From contig CM077643.1 of assembly GCA_039707465.1 (NCBI GenBank), forward strand, positions 333,952,419 to 334,016,418: a stretch of DNA of 64,000 nt, written 5' to 3'. The notes beneath the pieces are model-generated. The model saw nothing but the letters and a program-made list of their open reading frames with translations. It did no database searches and was not told the origin of the DNA. Source of the stretch: Rhabdophis nuchalis (taxonomy: Eukaryota > Chordata > Lepidosauria > Squamata > Natricidae). This document shows, piece after piece, positions 1 to 10,069 of this stretch (position 1 is its first letter; every line of letters begins with the position of its first letter). Made by a program: the position numbers and the translations under genes.

Positions 1-97
1 TTAAAACAGATTAAACAAACTCCTGTGCTAAAATCCCATTAACTAAAAATCCCCACTCAATATACATAAACAATTAAAAAACCCATAGAGAGAGAGA

Positions 98-2305
98 CTA
101 CCCTAGGCCGGCCAGGCGGAAAAGATGTGTCTTTAGTTTCAGGCGGAAGGAGCGGAGGTCCGTGGTCGTTCTAATATCGGGGGGAAGGTCGTTCCAGAGG
201 GCCGGGCCCGCCACAGAGAGAGCCCTTCCCCTGGGCGTCGCCCGCTGACAAAGTCTAGTGGACGGCACCCGGAGAAGTCCCTCTCTGTGGGAGCGAATCG
301 GCCGTGAGGATGTGTGAGGCAGTATCCGATCCGGCAGGTAGCTAGGTCCCGAGCCATGGAGCGCTTTAAAGATGATAACCAACACCTTGAAGCGCACCCG
401 GAAGACGACAGGCAGCCAGTGCAGCTCGCGCAAGAGCGGTGTTACATGGGTAAACCTAGTGGTTCCCATAATTGCTCGCGCGGCTGCATTCTGAACTAAC
501 TGAAGCCTCCGGGTGCACCTCAAGGGGAGCCCCATGTAGAGGGAGTTACAGTAGTCCAGTCGGGATGTCACGAGGGCATGAGTGACTGTGCGAAGGGCGT
601 CCCGATCCAATAGGGGGCGCAATTGGCGAACCAGGCGAACCTGGTAAAACGCCCTCCTGGCCACGGCTGTCACTTGCTCTTCCATAGACAGCCGGGTATC
701 CAGGAGGACTCCCAAATTGCGCGCCCCATCCACAGGGGCAAGATGTTCGCCCCCTATGGCCAGCGTTGGAGAAAGCTGGTTGAATCGGGCAGCCGGAAAC
801 CACAGCCACTCGGTCTTGGTCGGGTTGAGCCTGAGTCCGTTACTTCCCATCCAGATCCGCACGGCTTCCAGGCACTGGCACATCACCGCTACGGCATCGT
901 TGGGGTGGTTTGGGGTAGATATATACAGCTGAGTGTCATCAGCGTAGAGATGGTACTCTACCCCAAAACCACGGATGATCTCACCCAGCGGCTTCATGTA
1001 TGCATTAAACAAGAGAGGCGAGAGGACCGACCCCTGAGGCACCCCACATGTGAGGGGTCTCGGGGTCGACCTCTGCTCTCCTGCCAACACAAATTGCGAT
1101 CGGCCAGAGAGGTAGGAGGAGAACCACCGTAAAACGGTGCCTCCCACCCCCAACCCCCCCAGCCGATGCAATAGGATACCATGGTCGATGGTATCGAAAG
1201 CCGCCGAGAGGTCTAATAGGACCAGGATGGAGGAACAACCCCCATCCCTGGCCCTCCAGAGATCATCCACCAACGCGACCAATGCCGTCTCGGTGCTATG
1301 CCCGGGCCGAAAGCCGGACTGGCGCGGATCTAGATAATCAACTTCCTCCAGGTGACGGGGAAACTGTTGTGCCACCACACTCTCAACAACCTTCGCCAGA
1401 AAGGGAAGGTTGGAGACGGGACGATAGTTGGTTAAAAGAGCTGGGTCCAAAGAGGGCTTCTTAAGGAGGGGCCTCACCATAGCCTCTTTTAGGGAAGCAG
1501 GCAAGGAACCCTCACTCAAGGATGCGTTGACAACCTCTTGGAGCCAGCCTCGTGTCACCTCCCAGGATGCCAGTACAAGCCAGGAGGGACACGGGTCCAA
1601 TAAACATGTGGTGGCTCGCAGTCGTCCACGTAACCTGTCCATATCCTCGGAAGCAACGGAGTCAAATTCCTCCCAAACAAGATCGGCCTCGTGGCATCCC
1701 ACTGGGCCACGAATGGGGGCTAGCTCGTTCCGTATCTGAGCGGTTTTGTCCTGCAGAAAAGTCACAAATTCCTCTGCTCTACCCTGTAGCGGGGCTTCCC
1801 GCACCCTCTGTTGCAAGAGGGAACGGGTCACCCTGAACAGGGCGGCAGGGCGGTTTTCTGCGGATGCTATGAGAGTGGCGCAATGATGACGTTTGGCCAC
1901 TCTCAGCGCCACAATGTAAGTCCGTAAATGGGCTCTTACCTGTGTCCGGTCAGATTCGGAGCGAGTAGCCCTCCATCTTCCCTCTAGGCATCTCTTGCGG
2001 CGTTTCATCGCCCTCAGCTCCTCGGTGAACCAAGGAGCCGGGGCAGCTCGGCGCTGCAAGAGAGGCCGCAAGGGCGCGACCCGATCCAAGGCTCCCGTGG
2101 TCGCAGTATTCCATGCGGCCACGAGGTCCTCCATCGGGGCGCGGGTCAGGGGTACAGGAAGTGGCCCAAGCGCCGTCTGGAACCCAACAGGGTCCATCAG
2201 GCGCCTGGGGCGAAACCAGATAGGAAGTTCTGGTTCCGCCTCCCCGCGACGGGGAGTAGCGGTCGGAAGGTCGAGTCGGAGAAGTGAGTGGTCTGACCAT
2301 GACAA
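98..2305 (-). CDS. L2-clade LINE ORF2 C-terminal half: reverse transcriptase, intact 735-codon frame
   Basis: This uninterrupted 735-residue frame encodes the part of a LINE polyprotein after the endonuclease. Visible landmarks are an N-terminal linker, the KPxLDPALLTNYRPVSNL motif near residue 285-300, AFDTID near 369-374 (first catalytic Asp), GVPQGS at 421-426, YADD at 454-457 (catalytic Asp pair) and a C-terminal segment with HLFRLAGLG at the end. The Met at 2305 is only the first Met after the frame break; in the parallel copy at 54533 the same Met is internal to a longer frame, so it is not the native start. The protein would copy its own RNA at a nicked chromosomal target. The open frame suggests a fairly recent insertion. 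It is a transposon gene, not a host gene. Confidence 0.85.
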   Translation of the reverse strand: MSWSDHSLLRLDLPTATPRRGEAEPELPIWFRPRRLMDPVGFQTALGPLPVPLTRAPMEDLVAAWNTATTGALDRVAPLRPLLQRRAAPAPWFTEELRAMKRRKRCLEGRWRATRSESDRTQVRAHLRTYIVALRVAKRHHCATLIASAENRPAALFRVTRSLLQQRVREAPLQGRAEEFVTFLQDKTAQIRNELAPIRGPVGCHEADLVWEEFDSVASEDMDRLRGRLRATTCLLDPCPSWLVLASWEVTRGWLQEVVNASLSEGSLPASLKEAMVRPLLKKPSLDPALLTNYRPVSNLPFLAKVVESVVAQQFPRHLEEVDYLDPRQSGFRPGHSTETALVALVDDLWRARDGGCSSILVLLDLSAAFDTIDHGILLHRLGGLGVGGTVLRWFSSYLSGRSQFVLAGEQRSTPRPLTCGVPQGSVLSPLLFNAYMKPLGEIIRGFGVEYHLYADDTQLYISTPNHPNDAVAVMCQCLEAVRIWMGSNGLRLNPTKTEWLWFPAARFNQLSPTLAIGGEHLAPVDGARNLGVLLDTRLSMEEQVTAVARRAFYQVRLVRQLRPLLDRDALRTVTHALVTSRLDYCNSLYMGLPLRCTRRLQLVQNAAARAIMGTTRFTHVTPLLRELHWLPVVFRVRFKVLVIIFKALHGSGPSYLPDRILPHTSSRPIRSHREGLLRVPSTRLCQRATPRGRALSVAGPALWNDLPPDIRTTTDLRSFRLKLKTHLFRLAGLG

Positions 2306-2336
2306 GGGTGTGATGACTATATCCCCTATACCCAGA

Positions 2337-3353
2337 TCACTCTTCCATTGGCCCGAGACAAAGATGAGGTCCGGCGTATGTCCACCCTCGTGGGGTCAGG
2401 TCCATGGCCGTCATGGAGGCCATGAACTCCCGAGCTGCCTCGGATGATTCGCCCAACGATGGCAGATTAAAGTCCCCCATGACTACAAGTCTGGGGGTCT
2501 CAACTGCCACCGTAGCGATCACCTCCAGGAGCTCGGGCAGGGCTGCTGCTACATAGCGGGGAGCCAGGTATACAACCAGCAAGCCCAACTGCCTCCCTAG
2601 GCCCCACTTCACGCAGAGGGACTCACAACCGGTAGTCTGAGGCACAATGGTCTCTCTTGGCTCAAGGCCTTCCTTGATAATGACCGCTACCCCACCGCCC
2701 CTGCCTAGGGCCCGCGGCTGATGAAAAGCGCAGTAACCTGGTGGGCACATTTCGACGAGGGGAAGTCCCCCCTCGTGGCCCAACCAGGTCTCTGCAATTC
2801 CTACCAGGTCCGGCTCCCCCTCTGACACAAGGTCATGGACGAGGGGGGCTTTGTTGACCACGGACCTGGCGTTGCAAAACATCAGCCGCAGGCCCTGGCT
2901 CTGTATCCCCTGACCACCTAGCCTGCGGGGGTTGTGGCACCCGACCGTTTGTAACCAACGGCCACGTGCCACCAACCGGGAGGATGGAACTTGTCTCCCC
3001 TCGGCCCTGCCCCTCCCCACGACCGTCTGGATTGATATGCCCTCCGGCGGACCGTTTCGTAATTCCCCCCTCATATCGGATCCTTCCGTCTCCTCCCGTC
3101 GGCTACTGGTCCGGCCCCTTCTTTCATGTTGTTCTGTCTCTATCTGTCTATGCCCACCCCCCTCCCTGGGACCCCCTAAAATAACCAATAATTTACCAAT
3201 TAAAAATCCCCTAAGGCCGCGCTTCGCCCGTCTCTCCGGATTAATATATCCATCATCGAGACGGGCCCTCGATAGTGTAGAGGGCCAGACCTGCGAGAGC
3301 GGGGACTCTCGCAGCAGTAAAAGGTTAGCTCTGGAGTACATTATACTATGCAT
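2337..3353 (-). pseudogene. L2-clade LINE ORF2 N-terminal part: apurinic-like endonuclease, frameshifted from RT
   Basis: This 338-residue frame contains an exonuclease-endonuclease-phosphatase fold signature. LMFCNARSVVNK and DLVGIAETWL correspond to the early Asn and Glu motifs, and VVMGDFNLPS is the GDFN motif. It ends shortly after a switch out of frame: after MDLTPR the reading leaves the frame that in the copy at 54440 gives the GGHTPD segment leading into RT. A small indel near 2385-2395 is therefore the lesion. The first ~150 residues are Arg/Gly-rich and may be untranslated leader rather than protein. Confidence 0.7.
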
Positions 3354-4430
3354 AAATAATAAAGTTGTTAATAAATAATTAATAAATAGTTAATGTAGGT
3401 GAAATTCATCAGTGGGGCTGGAATTTAAAATACAAAGATTTTAAAAGAAATTAGAAGGTCGTTAGCCAAGATTTAAAGTCCTCAATTGATATTAAAATGA
3501 GATAAAGTGCAAACAATAAGGATATAAAGATGGTACAGCTCGCAATGTCAGTTGAAAATAGTCAATCAATGAGTTGTTCCGGCCCAAGATCTTAGGACAA
3601 ATCCCGTCTTTCGGGAGCATGGCTCAGTTCTCAGTTCTCAGTCTCAGGGGGAAGTTAAGTTGGTCAGCATGGCCAGCATGGCCGTTCGCGTCTCTTTCGG
3701 CTCTCTCACCGCCGCCATCTCTATCTCACCTGAGCCACCGCCTTCTCCACTGGCCTCTCAACGCTCCCACCATCGTCGGCCAGGCTTCCAGCGGCCGCTT
3801 CAGGGTCCCTCCACCAGTCTCTCGGCACTCACATGCCGCCATCATCCTTTAGCCTCCATACTCGCCATCGCCATCGCCACTGGCCTCCGGCGTTCTCCCC
3901 TCTCCGGCGCTCTCACCGCCGCCATCTCCCGCAGCCGCATTGCCACTCCATCTCCCGCGGCTGCGCCCCGTTCACCATCTTTCAAACACCTCTCCGCACC
4001 GCCATCCTCATTACTACCATTAACGCCGTTGCCGCTGGCCTCACGGCGCTCTCACCACCGTCTCTGCCCCCCGGACGAGCCACAGCTGACATCAGCGTCG
4101 GGAGCTTCTGGCCGCGACCGGCGCCTCCGCCCTGTTTCCGGCATCGGGGACGCCGGCCACCGCTCCGCTCCGGCTCCGGCCCCCACTCCAAACGGCCCGC
4201 TCCGACGCTCTCACCGTCTGAGCGTCCCCGGAGCCGTGCCCACGCCCGACACCTCCGAAATCGCCGCGAACCTCATCCTGTAGTGCCAGGATGGATTTCT
4301 TACAGATGCCCAGCCCTCTAAACCATAAAAGAGGGCTGGGAGCACTAAGAAGGCTAACGAACCTCCACAGCCCGCACGGAGCTCCGGAGCTAACCCGCCA
4401 TCTTGCGCACGCGCAGATGATGATGATGAT
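3354..4430 (-). other. Probable 5' part of the L2 element: AT-rich then GC/CpG-rich leader
   Basis: 3354-3570 is AT-rich without ORFs. 3570-4430 is strongly GC- and CpG-rich with recurring GCCGCCATCT-like units. Open frames run through it (3660-4283) but their products are Pro/Ser/His-rich low-complexity shadows. On the minus strand the outer end (about 4402-4412) carries AAGATGGCGG next to GCGCGTGCGC, resembling a YY1-type initiator site as in mammalian L1 promoters. The position directly upstream of the endonuclease fits a LINE 5' UTR/promoter. Alternatives are an independent GC-rich repeat or a lost CpG island. No second full-length copy in the window can confirm it. Confidence 0.4.
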
Positions 4431-5840
4431 GGTTGGCTATGCTATCAGCCAAATATTTAGACTGGATTTGGCATTTTTATTCATCTATTGAGTTCGTTCT
4501 CAAGGTGACATTACCATCAGCATCTCCTGGTGCATATATCTTCCTTACCTCTTTATGAAATGTCATCTTTTCTCTTTCCTTCCTTCTCCTGTCTCTTTTG
4601 CATAGGTCCTCTAAGATTCAGAGGTGAACACCTCTGTTGATTCCAATTTAAAGTACATGGTGCTGAATTTGGGGAAACCTCTACTGACCAACTGGGATAA
4701 AATGTTCAAATTGCCTCAGGGCCAGATTGCATTAGATTTGCTGAGCATATTAAAAGATGTGTCAAAGAAGGTTATCTATAATAGCCTCATCACACCATTT
4801 CTTCCACTTCCCAGTCCATCAGTAACAACAGCAGCCTGAAGACAATCCACAACCATCCTTAAATCTGCCAACTTTAAAATGCTGAGAAAAAAAAACAAAG
4901 AACCATTGCTTTAACTTGAGCTGCCACAAGTCTGCAGTAATAAAAATCCTTCCTACTGCATTAAAAAAAATGAAATTGTTTGCATACAGGCCTCTTGTTT
5001 CAGAACTCTGTAGTAATCTGTATTTATATTGTGTGGATCTGTCTGGTTTTATGTAAAAAGATTTTTTTTAAATCCATTGAGGGACAACTGAGAAATGTAT
5101 CAAAGTACCACCTTTTCTCTTCAAAGAAGCCCAGGAGCCATAGGCATGGAAAGGCAAAAATTCCTTTAAAAGCCATAATATTTCCTTGTATTCTGGATGA
5201 TATAGTAACTGCATTTTGCCATCTTTGGAAGTTGTTTATCTTTCATAGAGGCAGTGCCACTTTATTGGACTGTGGCCACTGACCAAAGTCTGCATTACTG
5301 TGGCCAGGCTGTCCCTGTTTTGCATTGGTCATAGTAACAGGAACAACTAAAGAATGCTTTGGCTTCCTAGTGGGCTATTGGCAAGGAGCAATTAAGGAGT
5401 ACTCTCAGTATGAATTCCTGCTTTTTCAAGGCACATGCATCTCAATTCAACATAAGTCATTCATCCAGTTCCAGGAGTTAGGGCCCAACATATACAAGCC
5501 TGTGTTATTTTTCCTTTATTTTCTACACTGTCCTTTTGCATATGACTCTTGGATCCAGCCAACCAGGTCTTCGTTACAATGACCAACCAACAGAAACATG
5601 TCTTTTCTTGATATAACAAGGCTAGGAATATTTGTTCAATTATTTCCTAATAATCTTTTTCTAAAAATTAAATTTTGCATTCAGTTAGGTGTAGTTAAAA
5701 CATCTAGCTTCAAACCAAAAATATTTTTTAAAGGGTTGGGGCCAGCCTGTCTGAAGACATGCTTTAAAAAAAATATCTATGTACATATAGTCCTAACTAA
5801 CAATTACAACTTAGACCAGAATTTCTGTTGCCAAACAAGG
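4431..5840. other. Non-coding stretch, no gene recognised
   Basis: Unique-looking AT-rich DNA. The small open frames at 4624-4839, 4980-5282 and 5325-5582 show no family motif or splice context. This lies in the expected intron 1 or downstream part of the SULT6B1-like gene, but I could not find its second exon (expected to start with a Ser-Asn-Trp-like segment). Confidence 0.4.
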
Positions 5841-5844
5841 TGAT

Positions 5845-5985
5845 TGGTAACAGAATAACAGAGTTGGAAGAGACCTTGGAAGTCTTCCCCATTAAGTGAG
5901 ATACAGTATATGATTTTACAGGCGTTTTTGCCAGATTTGTTAAGTAAATTACTGTAGTTAAAATATATAACATGGTTGATAAGGG
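5845..5985 (-). mobile_element. CR1 LINE 3'-end fragment, diverged
   Basis: The stretch around 5851-5890 contains ACAGAGTTGGAAGAGACCTT followed by GGAAGTC, the antisense of the CR1 3' terminus seen intact at 11340-11390. The rest is weakly matched. Confidence 0.55.
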
Positions 5986-5987
5986 AA

Positions 5988-6150
5988 TCCAGCTTCCCCC
6001 TTTGACTTTGCATGTCACAAATTGCAATCACATGTCCCCAGAATGCTGCAATTGTAAATACATGCATATTGCCAAGCATCTGAACTTTGATAAAACGTCA
6101 GTGAGGATGCTGCAAAGGTCATACGTTATAAGTCGCTATTTTCTGTGCTG
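5988..6150 (+). mobile_element. Fragment of the CAGGTAGTCC-type TIR MITE
   Basis: CCCCCTTTGACTTTGCATGTC, CAATCACATGT and GCCAAGCATCTGAA match the interior of the element seen complete at 48056-48454. Both ends are lost. Confidence 0.5.
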
Positions 6151-6682
6151 TTATAACTGCAAACAGTTAATGAATATTTGCCAATCAAGGATGCCTCTAT
6201 TCTTAGCTGGAAAAAAAATATCAAATGATCAGCTAACAGGGTAAGACCTTTCATCATAGGATCTAAAACTTTAAAATGCCATCCTCAAGCCTAATTTCAT
6301 TACTTTTGAGGGGTGGATACAAAAATAAAAGAATTTTGTTTTTAACAGAATATAACAGGCAGTTCCTGATCATAGAAAGCTGAGCAGTTTCACTTGGTGC
6401 CCAGCCATTGTCCCGCCTTCCCCAAACACATCCCTTCTAGATTGTTTTGGGGATTGCCAAATGCTACCCTCCCACCATATATCGGAGGGTGATGACAATG
6501 GAAACTCAAGATATTTTCAGGATGTCATTTTGGGGGAGTCTATTGTAATATATTGTAGACAAACTTGAGATTATCCGAGAGGCAGCAAAATGGGGGAGAA
6601 ACTTGAAAAAAGTGAAGAAAAAACCACAGTATAATATATCCTCTTTCCTTTGCAAAAGAAAGAAACAAGAGCAAATACTCAC
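6151..6682. other. Intron 1 (proximal part) of the SULT6B1-like gene
   Basis: AT-rich sequence downstream of the exon 1 donor on the minus strand. No second exon or recognisable repeat was seen. Confidence 0.45.
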
Positions 6683-6884
6683 CACATTTGGGATAAGCAA
6701 TTACCAGCATATCATCTTTTCTTGCTTCAAAAGTTTCCAGTGTTTCAAAAGTTTCTGCACTACAAAGGCGATTAGGATACAAAACTCCTTTGAAAGTAAA
6801 AAAAAGCTCTTCGTTCTTGTTGTCTTTATTCAAATCAAACATCTTATTCATTTGTTTCACCAAACTGTCATTTTCTTCAGCCAT
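6683..6884 (-). CDS. SULT6B1: SULT6B1-like sulfotransferase, first coding exon (partial gene)
   Basis: This exon starts at ATG (6884) with a good Kozak context (AAGAATGG) and runs 202 nt to a consensus donor G/GTGAGT, ending in phase 1. It encodes about 67 residues. LFFTFKGVLYP, ETFETLETFEARKDDMLV and AYPKCG match the N-terminus of the SULT6B subfamily of cytosolic sulfotransferases. The terminal YPKCG is the start of the 5'-phosphosulfate-binding loop (usually YPKxGTxW, here expected to be completed by exon 2). Family members transfer sulfonate from PAPS to small acceptor molecules in the cytosol. Downstream exons should lie at lower coordinates and beyond the left edge; none was recognised inside the window. 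It could be a close paralogue rather than the SULT6B1 orthologue. Confidence 0.75.
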
Positions 6885-7555
6885 TCTTTTCTCTTGCTGG
6901 CAGCCTCTGCCTTGTCATGAATCCTTTCAAAAGGCAGCTCTCGTTTTATGCAGTCAGGTTCTTAGATGCCTCCTTTCTCTTGCTCAATAAAGAAAAAAAG
7001 TGCTGAGAACACAGTCATGAATCACTAGTCTTCGCACGCTACATCCTGGTTGTGTGTGGATTACATAACAGCTTTGGGAGTAGAAATTACTTAATCTTAG
7101 AGGAGGAGAACTTTCTTCCAAGAAGAAAACAAATCTTTTGAGAGAGATTGCAGTGCAAGGAGCCAAAACGAATGCAAAATAAGCAGCCTAAAACTTTTAT
7201 TGATTGGTTAAAATAAAAGGTTTCTTCTTTCTTTAATGGGAGGACTATATGGAACTTTCCCCCCCCCTGTCAACTCAGTAACATGAATGTTAAAATTCTG
7301 GATCTGCTTTTGAAATTCAATACGTACCACAATATGGAAAACACAGTATTTAGATTGATGAGGGGTTTCTGTGTAGTAGGGTTTGTAGCACCAACCTATA
7401 CATGTTTATTTGATCGTAAATCAAGCGTTCAGTGAACCTTATGCCCCATAATTTGGCATATTTCCCTGAAAAGATAAGAGTTTGTGTGTGAGACCAAGCT
7501 TAATTATGTTGAGCTGAAGGCAAAGGTATACTGTAATGGGAGGGTGAAGGTTCAT
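6885..7555. other. 5' flank of the SULT6B1-like exon, no other gene seen
   Basis: AT-rich flank that should hold the 5' UTR and promoter of the minus-strand gene. I see no CpG island and no clear TATA box that I would commit to. Confidence 0.35.
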
Positions 7556-7559
7556 TCAA

Positions 7560-7695
7560 CAAGCTTGTGGATTGGTTTCTGAACATTTCATTACCAGGCT
7601 ACGGTAGGTAACATCTTCAACAGAGTTTAGCGCAGTGAACTGAAAATGTTACCTAGCCTGGTGATGAAACATTCAGAAACCAACCCACAAGCTTG
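7560..7695. mobile_element. Palindromic MITE (GGTAACAT family), short copy
   Basis: The arms at 7560-7612 and 7648-7695 are reverse complements. Both contain CAAGCTTGTGG / CCACAAGCTTG, GGTTTCTGAA and a GGTAACAT core near the centre. Related palindromic copies are at 28487-28629 and 41248-41645. Confidence 0.7.
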
Positions 7696-7696
7696 G

Positions 7697-8426
7697 AGAA
7701 TTTATTTATTTATTTATTTTTCGAATTTATACCCCGCCCTTCTCCTTGTTAGGACTCAGGGCGGCGCACAGGCATTATTAAAAACCATAACAAAACAATA
7801 TACAAAACAATATATATATATATATATACACTATTAAAACATATTAAATTAATTAAAACCCGTGCTAAAAACCCTTTAAAACCCTAAAAATTTAAAATTT
7901 ATAAATAGAGTCAGAAACAGGGGGCTACACTAGGAATAGGTACGTCTTAAGACGTTGGGGGAAGAAGCGGAGGTCCGAGGTAGTGCGAAGGTCGGGGGTA
8001 GGTCGTTCCAGAGGGCCGGGCCCGCCACACAGAGAAGGCCCTTCCCCTGGGTGTCGCCAATCGGCATTGCCCGGCCGACGGCACCCGGAGAAGACCCTCT
8101 CTGTGGGAGCGGATCGGACGAAGGGATGTATGGGGCAGGAGGCGGTCTCGTATATAGCTAGGCCCCAAACCATGGAGCGATTTGAAGATGGTCGTCAACA
8201 CCTTGAAGCGCACTCGAAAGGCCACAGGCAGCCGGTGCAGCTTGCGCAGGAAAAGTGTTATGTGGGCTTGCCTTGGGGCACCCATAATCACCCTTGCGGC
8301 CGCATTCTGAACTAGCTGTAGCTTTCGAATGCACCTCAAGGGGAGCCCCATGTAGACAGCGTTACAGTAATCCAGCCGAGAAGTCACAAGCGCTTGAGTG
8401 ACTGTGCGAAGGGCCTTTACCTTCAT
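7697..8426 (-). mobile_element. L2-clade LINE, 5'-truncated 3' end
   Basis: On the minus strand a C-terminal RT fragment ([19 protein letters not shown] onward, 8426 to 7947) leads to a 3' UTR with the conserved CCGCCCTGAGTCC-type terminus and a (TAAA)n tail near 7700-7720. The 5' truncation is abrupt at 8426. The frame is partly open but lacks the RT catalytic motifs. Confidence 0.8.
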
Positions 8427-8429
8427 CCT

Positions 8430-10065
8430 ACACCCAAGCTATGGATATTTGCCACTAATACTGTAATATCCCTGAAATATTAAAAAAAACACATTATTTA
8501 TAATTACAGCTATGTATGTCAGTAATATCACCCAGCCATATAATCTTTTTTTTAAGTATAAATATTGTCTCAGAATTTGCATCTATGAAAGAGAATTAGA
8601 GCTATAGTTGTACAGCAGGTAGTCTGTGCCTTAAAAACTGGTTACTTAGCAAACTTATTCAAAGTTACAGAGGATCCCCCAAAATCTACTTAATGACCTG
8701 GTTCCGAAATTACAGCCGCTGCAGCAGTCCCATGGTTGTTTGTCCTTTCCAACCGCAAGGATACTGCCAGACTCCCCTCCCATCTCTATCCCATCACCCC
8801 CACCAGATCCTCACCAGCCTCAGGCCTGCTTCCCACCCCACCAGGCCACACACCCTCCTCCTCACTTATCTTTCAAAGATCTCCAGAGCTAAGGCTAGGG
8901 AAGCAAAATGGATTGCTTTGTGGTGCAGCTGTATGGTGCAATTCTGGAAGCAGCTGCCATATTTGAATTGTTGTTACTTGGAAAATGACCACTGCTTCTG
9001 GAATCACACTGCATGGCCAACTTAATAAGCAATTCCTAATGTGGCCCGAACAATGCTATGGAAAGTTCTGGAGAGCTTCAAAAGACAAGCGTGTGATGGG
9101 TGATGTAAGGGTGGGGAGGAAGCCCAAGCCCTGTGGGGAACCAGTGGGAGAAAAGGCCCCCAAAACTGTGGAGACCCTTGGAGCATGGGATGTCTTAGAG
9201 CGTGGGGGACATCTTAGAAGGCCTGGGGTAGACAGGCCTGGGACTATGTCTTTCAGGGCTTCCTGCACTCATGTAGCATCCTGTGCTCTGCTTAATGAGG
9301 CATGTAATTGTTCCATGACCACACAGCAGCTCAGTGGGGCTTCTTTCCAGGTAATTTGTTTTAAAAAAAAGTGGTAGCAATATAAAACTACAATAAAACC
9401 TATCTCCAACTGATGAAAGTTGCACTCAGCCTAAGGCAGGTCAAAGAAATACTTTAATCACTACCTAATCTTTCTCAAGCAGCTGTTTAGAAATAGGTAC
9501 TGACTGAAAAGTTACAGCATGATTACATCATCATGAAATAACAAGTTCTCCACTGTTACAAATTGAAGTATATAAGAAATATTTGGAGTTATACTATGTT
9601 ATCAGTATTTTATCATTTTCTGTTACCTTCTTTTCATAGCTATGAAAGAAAATGAATTCTTTAAGCAGCAACCAGAGATCAAAATCAAAACATTATTGCT
9701 GCGGTTTTGACAGTGTCACTCATATACATTGATGCTGATGAAGGCCTCCCTCTCAATGTTGTTGAATCCTCTCAATTATATTGAAAAGAGCTGAGTAAAA
9801 TGATAGCTTACATGTGATTTTTAAGTCAGTGAAAATACTGTGATAACAAGAGTTTAATCTTTATCCCAATTCTAAGTGACTTTCTTCTGAATTAGAGTAA
9901 ACCTCGCTGGCCTCAAGGAACTTTATTCCTAAGGAGGAACTATAATCATTTTACATATAAACTGTTACTTCTCAAAGAAGTTAAAATATACTGTATGTCG
10001 CTCTTAGCAAGAGGGGAGGTCCCCTATAGCCCTCCCCTCAATCTGTTCTAAAGGTCAGTGAAGCT
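8430..10065. other. Intergenic, no gene recognised
   Basis: 8605-9030 weakly resembles a degraded copy of the CAGGTAGTCC-type MITE (tract around 8617-8660). Open frames at 8693-9377 have no recognised motif and overlap on both strands, as expected for chance frames. Confidence 0.35.
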
Positions 10066-10069
10066 TGTT

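Larger units (their letters stand above)
1..3353 (-). mobile_element. L2-clade (CR1 superfamily) LINE, nearly full length, 3' end beyond window
   Basis: Read on the minus strand, an APE-type endonuclease region (3353 to about 2337) is followed by a reverse transcriptase ORF (2305 to 98) and the start of an AT-rich 3' UTR (97 to 1) cut by the window edge. The RT carries [20 protein letters not shown] and YADDTQLY, the pattern of the L2/CR1 group. Other copies in this window share the family (42845-44325, 54440-56945 and several short 3' ends). One frame break separates endonuclease and RT near 2385-2395, so the element is probably not autonomous, but the RT half is open throughout. Confidence 0.85.

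Noticed and set aside
3660..4321. Long Pro/Ser/His-rich frames in the GC-rich block
   Set aside because: Three frames are open at once over a CpG-rich repetitive block, with no domain and no codon preference. They are a composition artefact.
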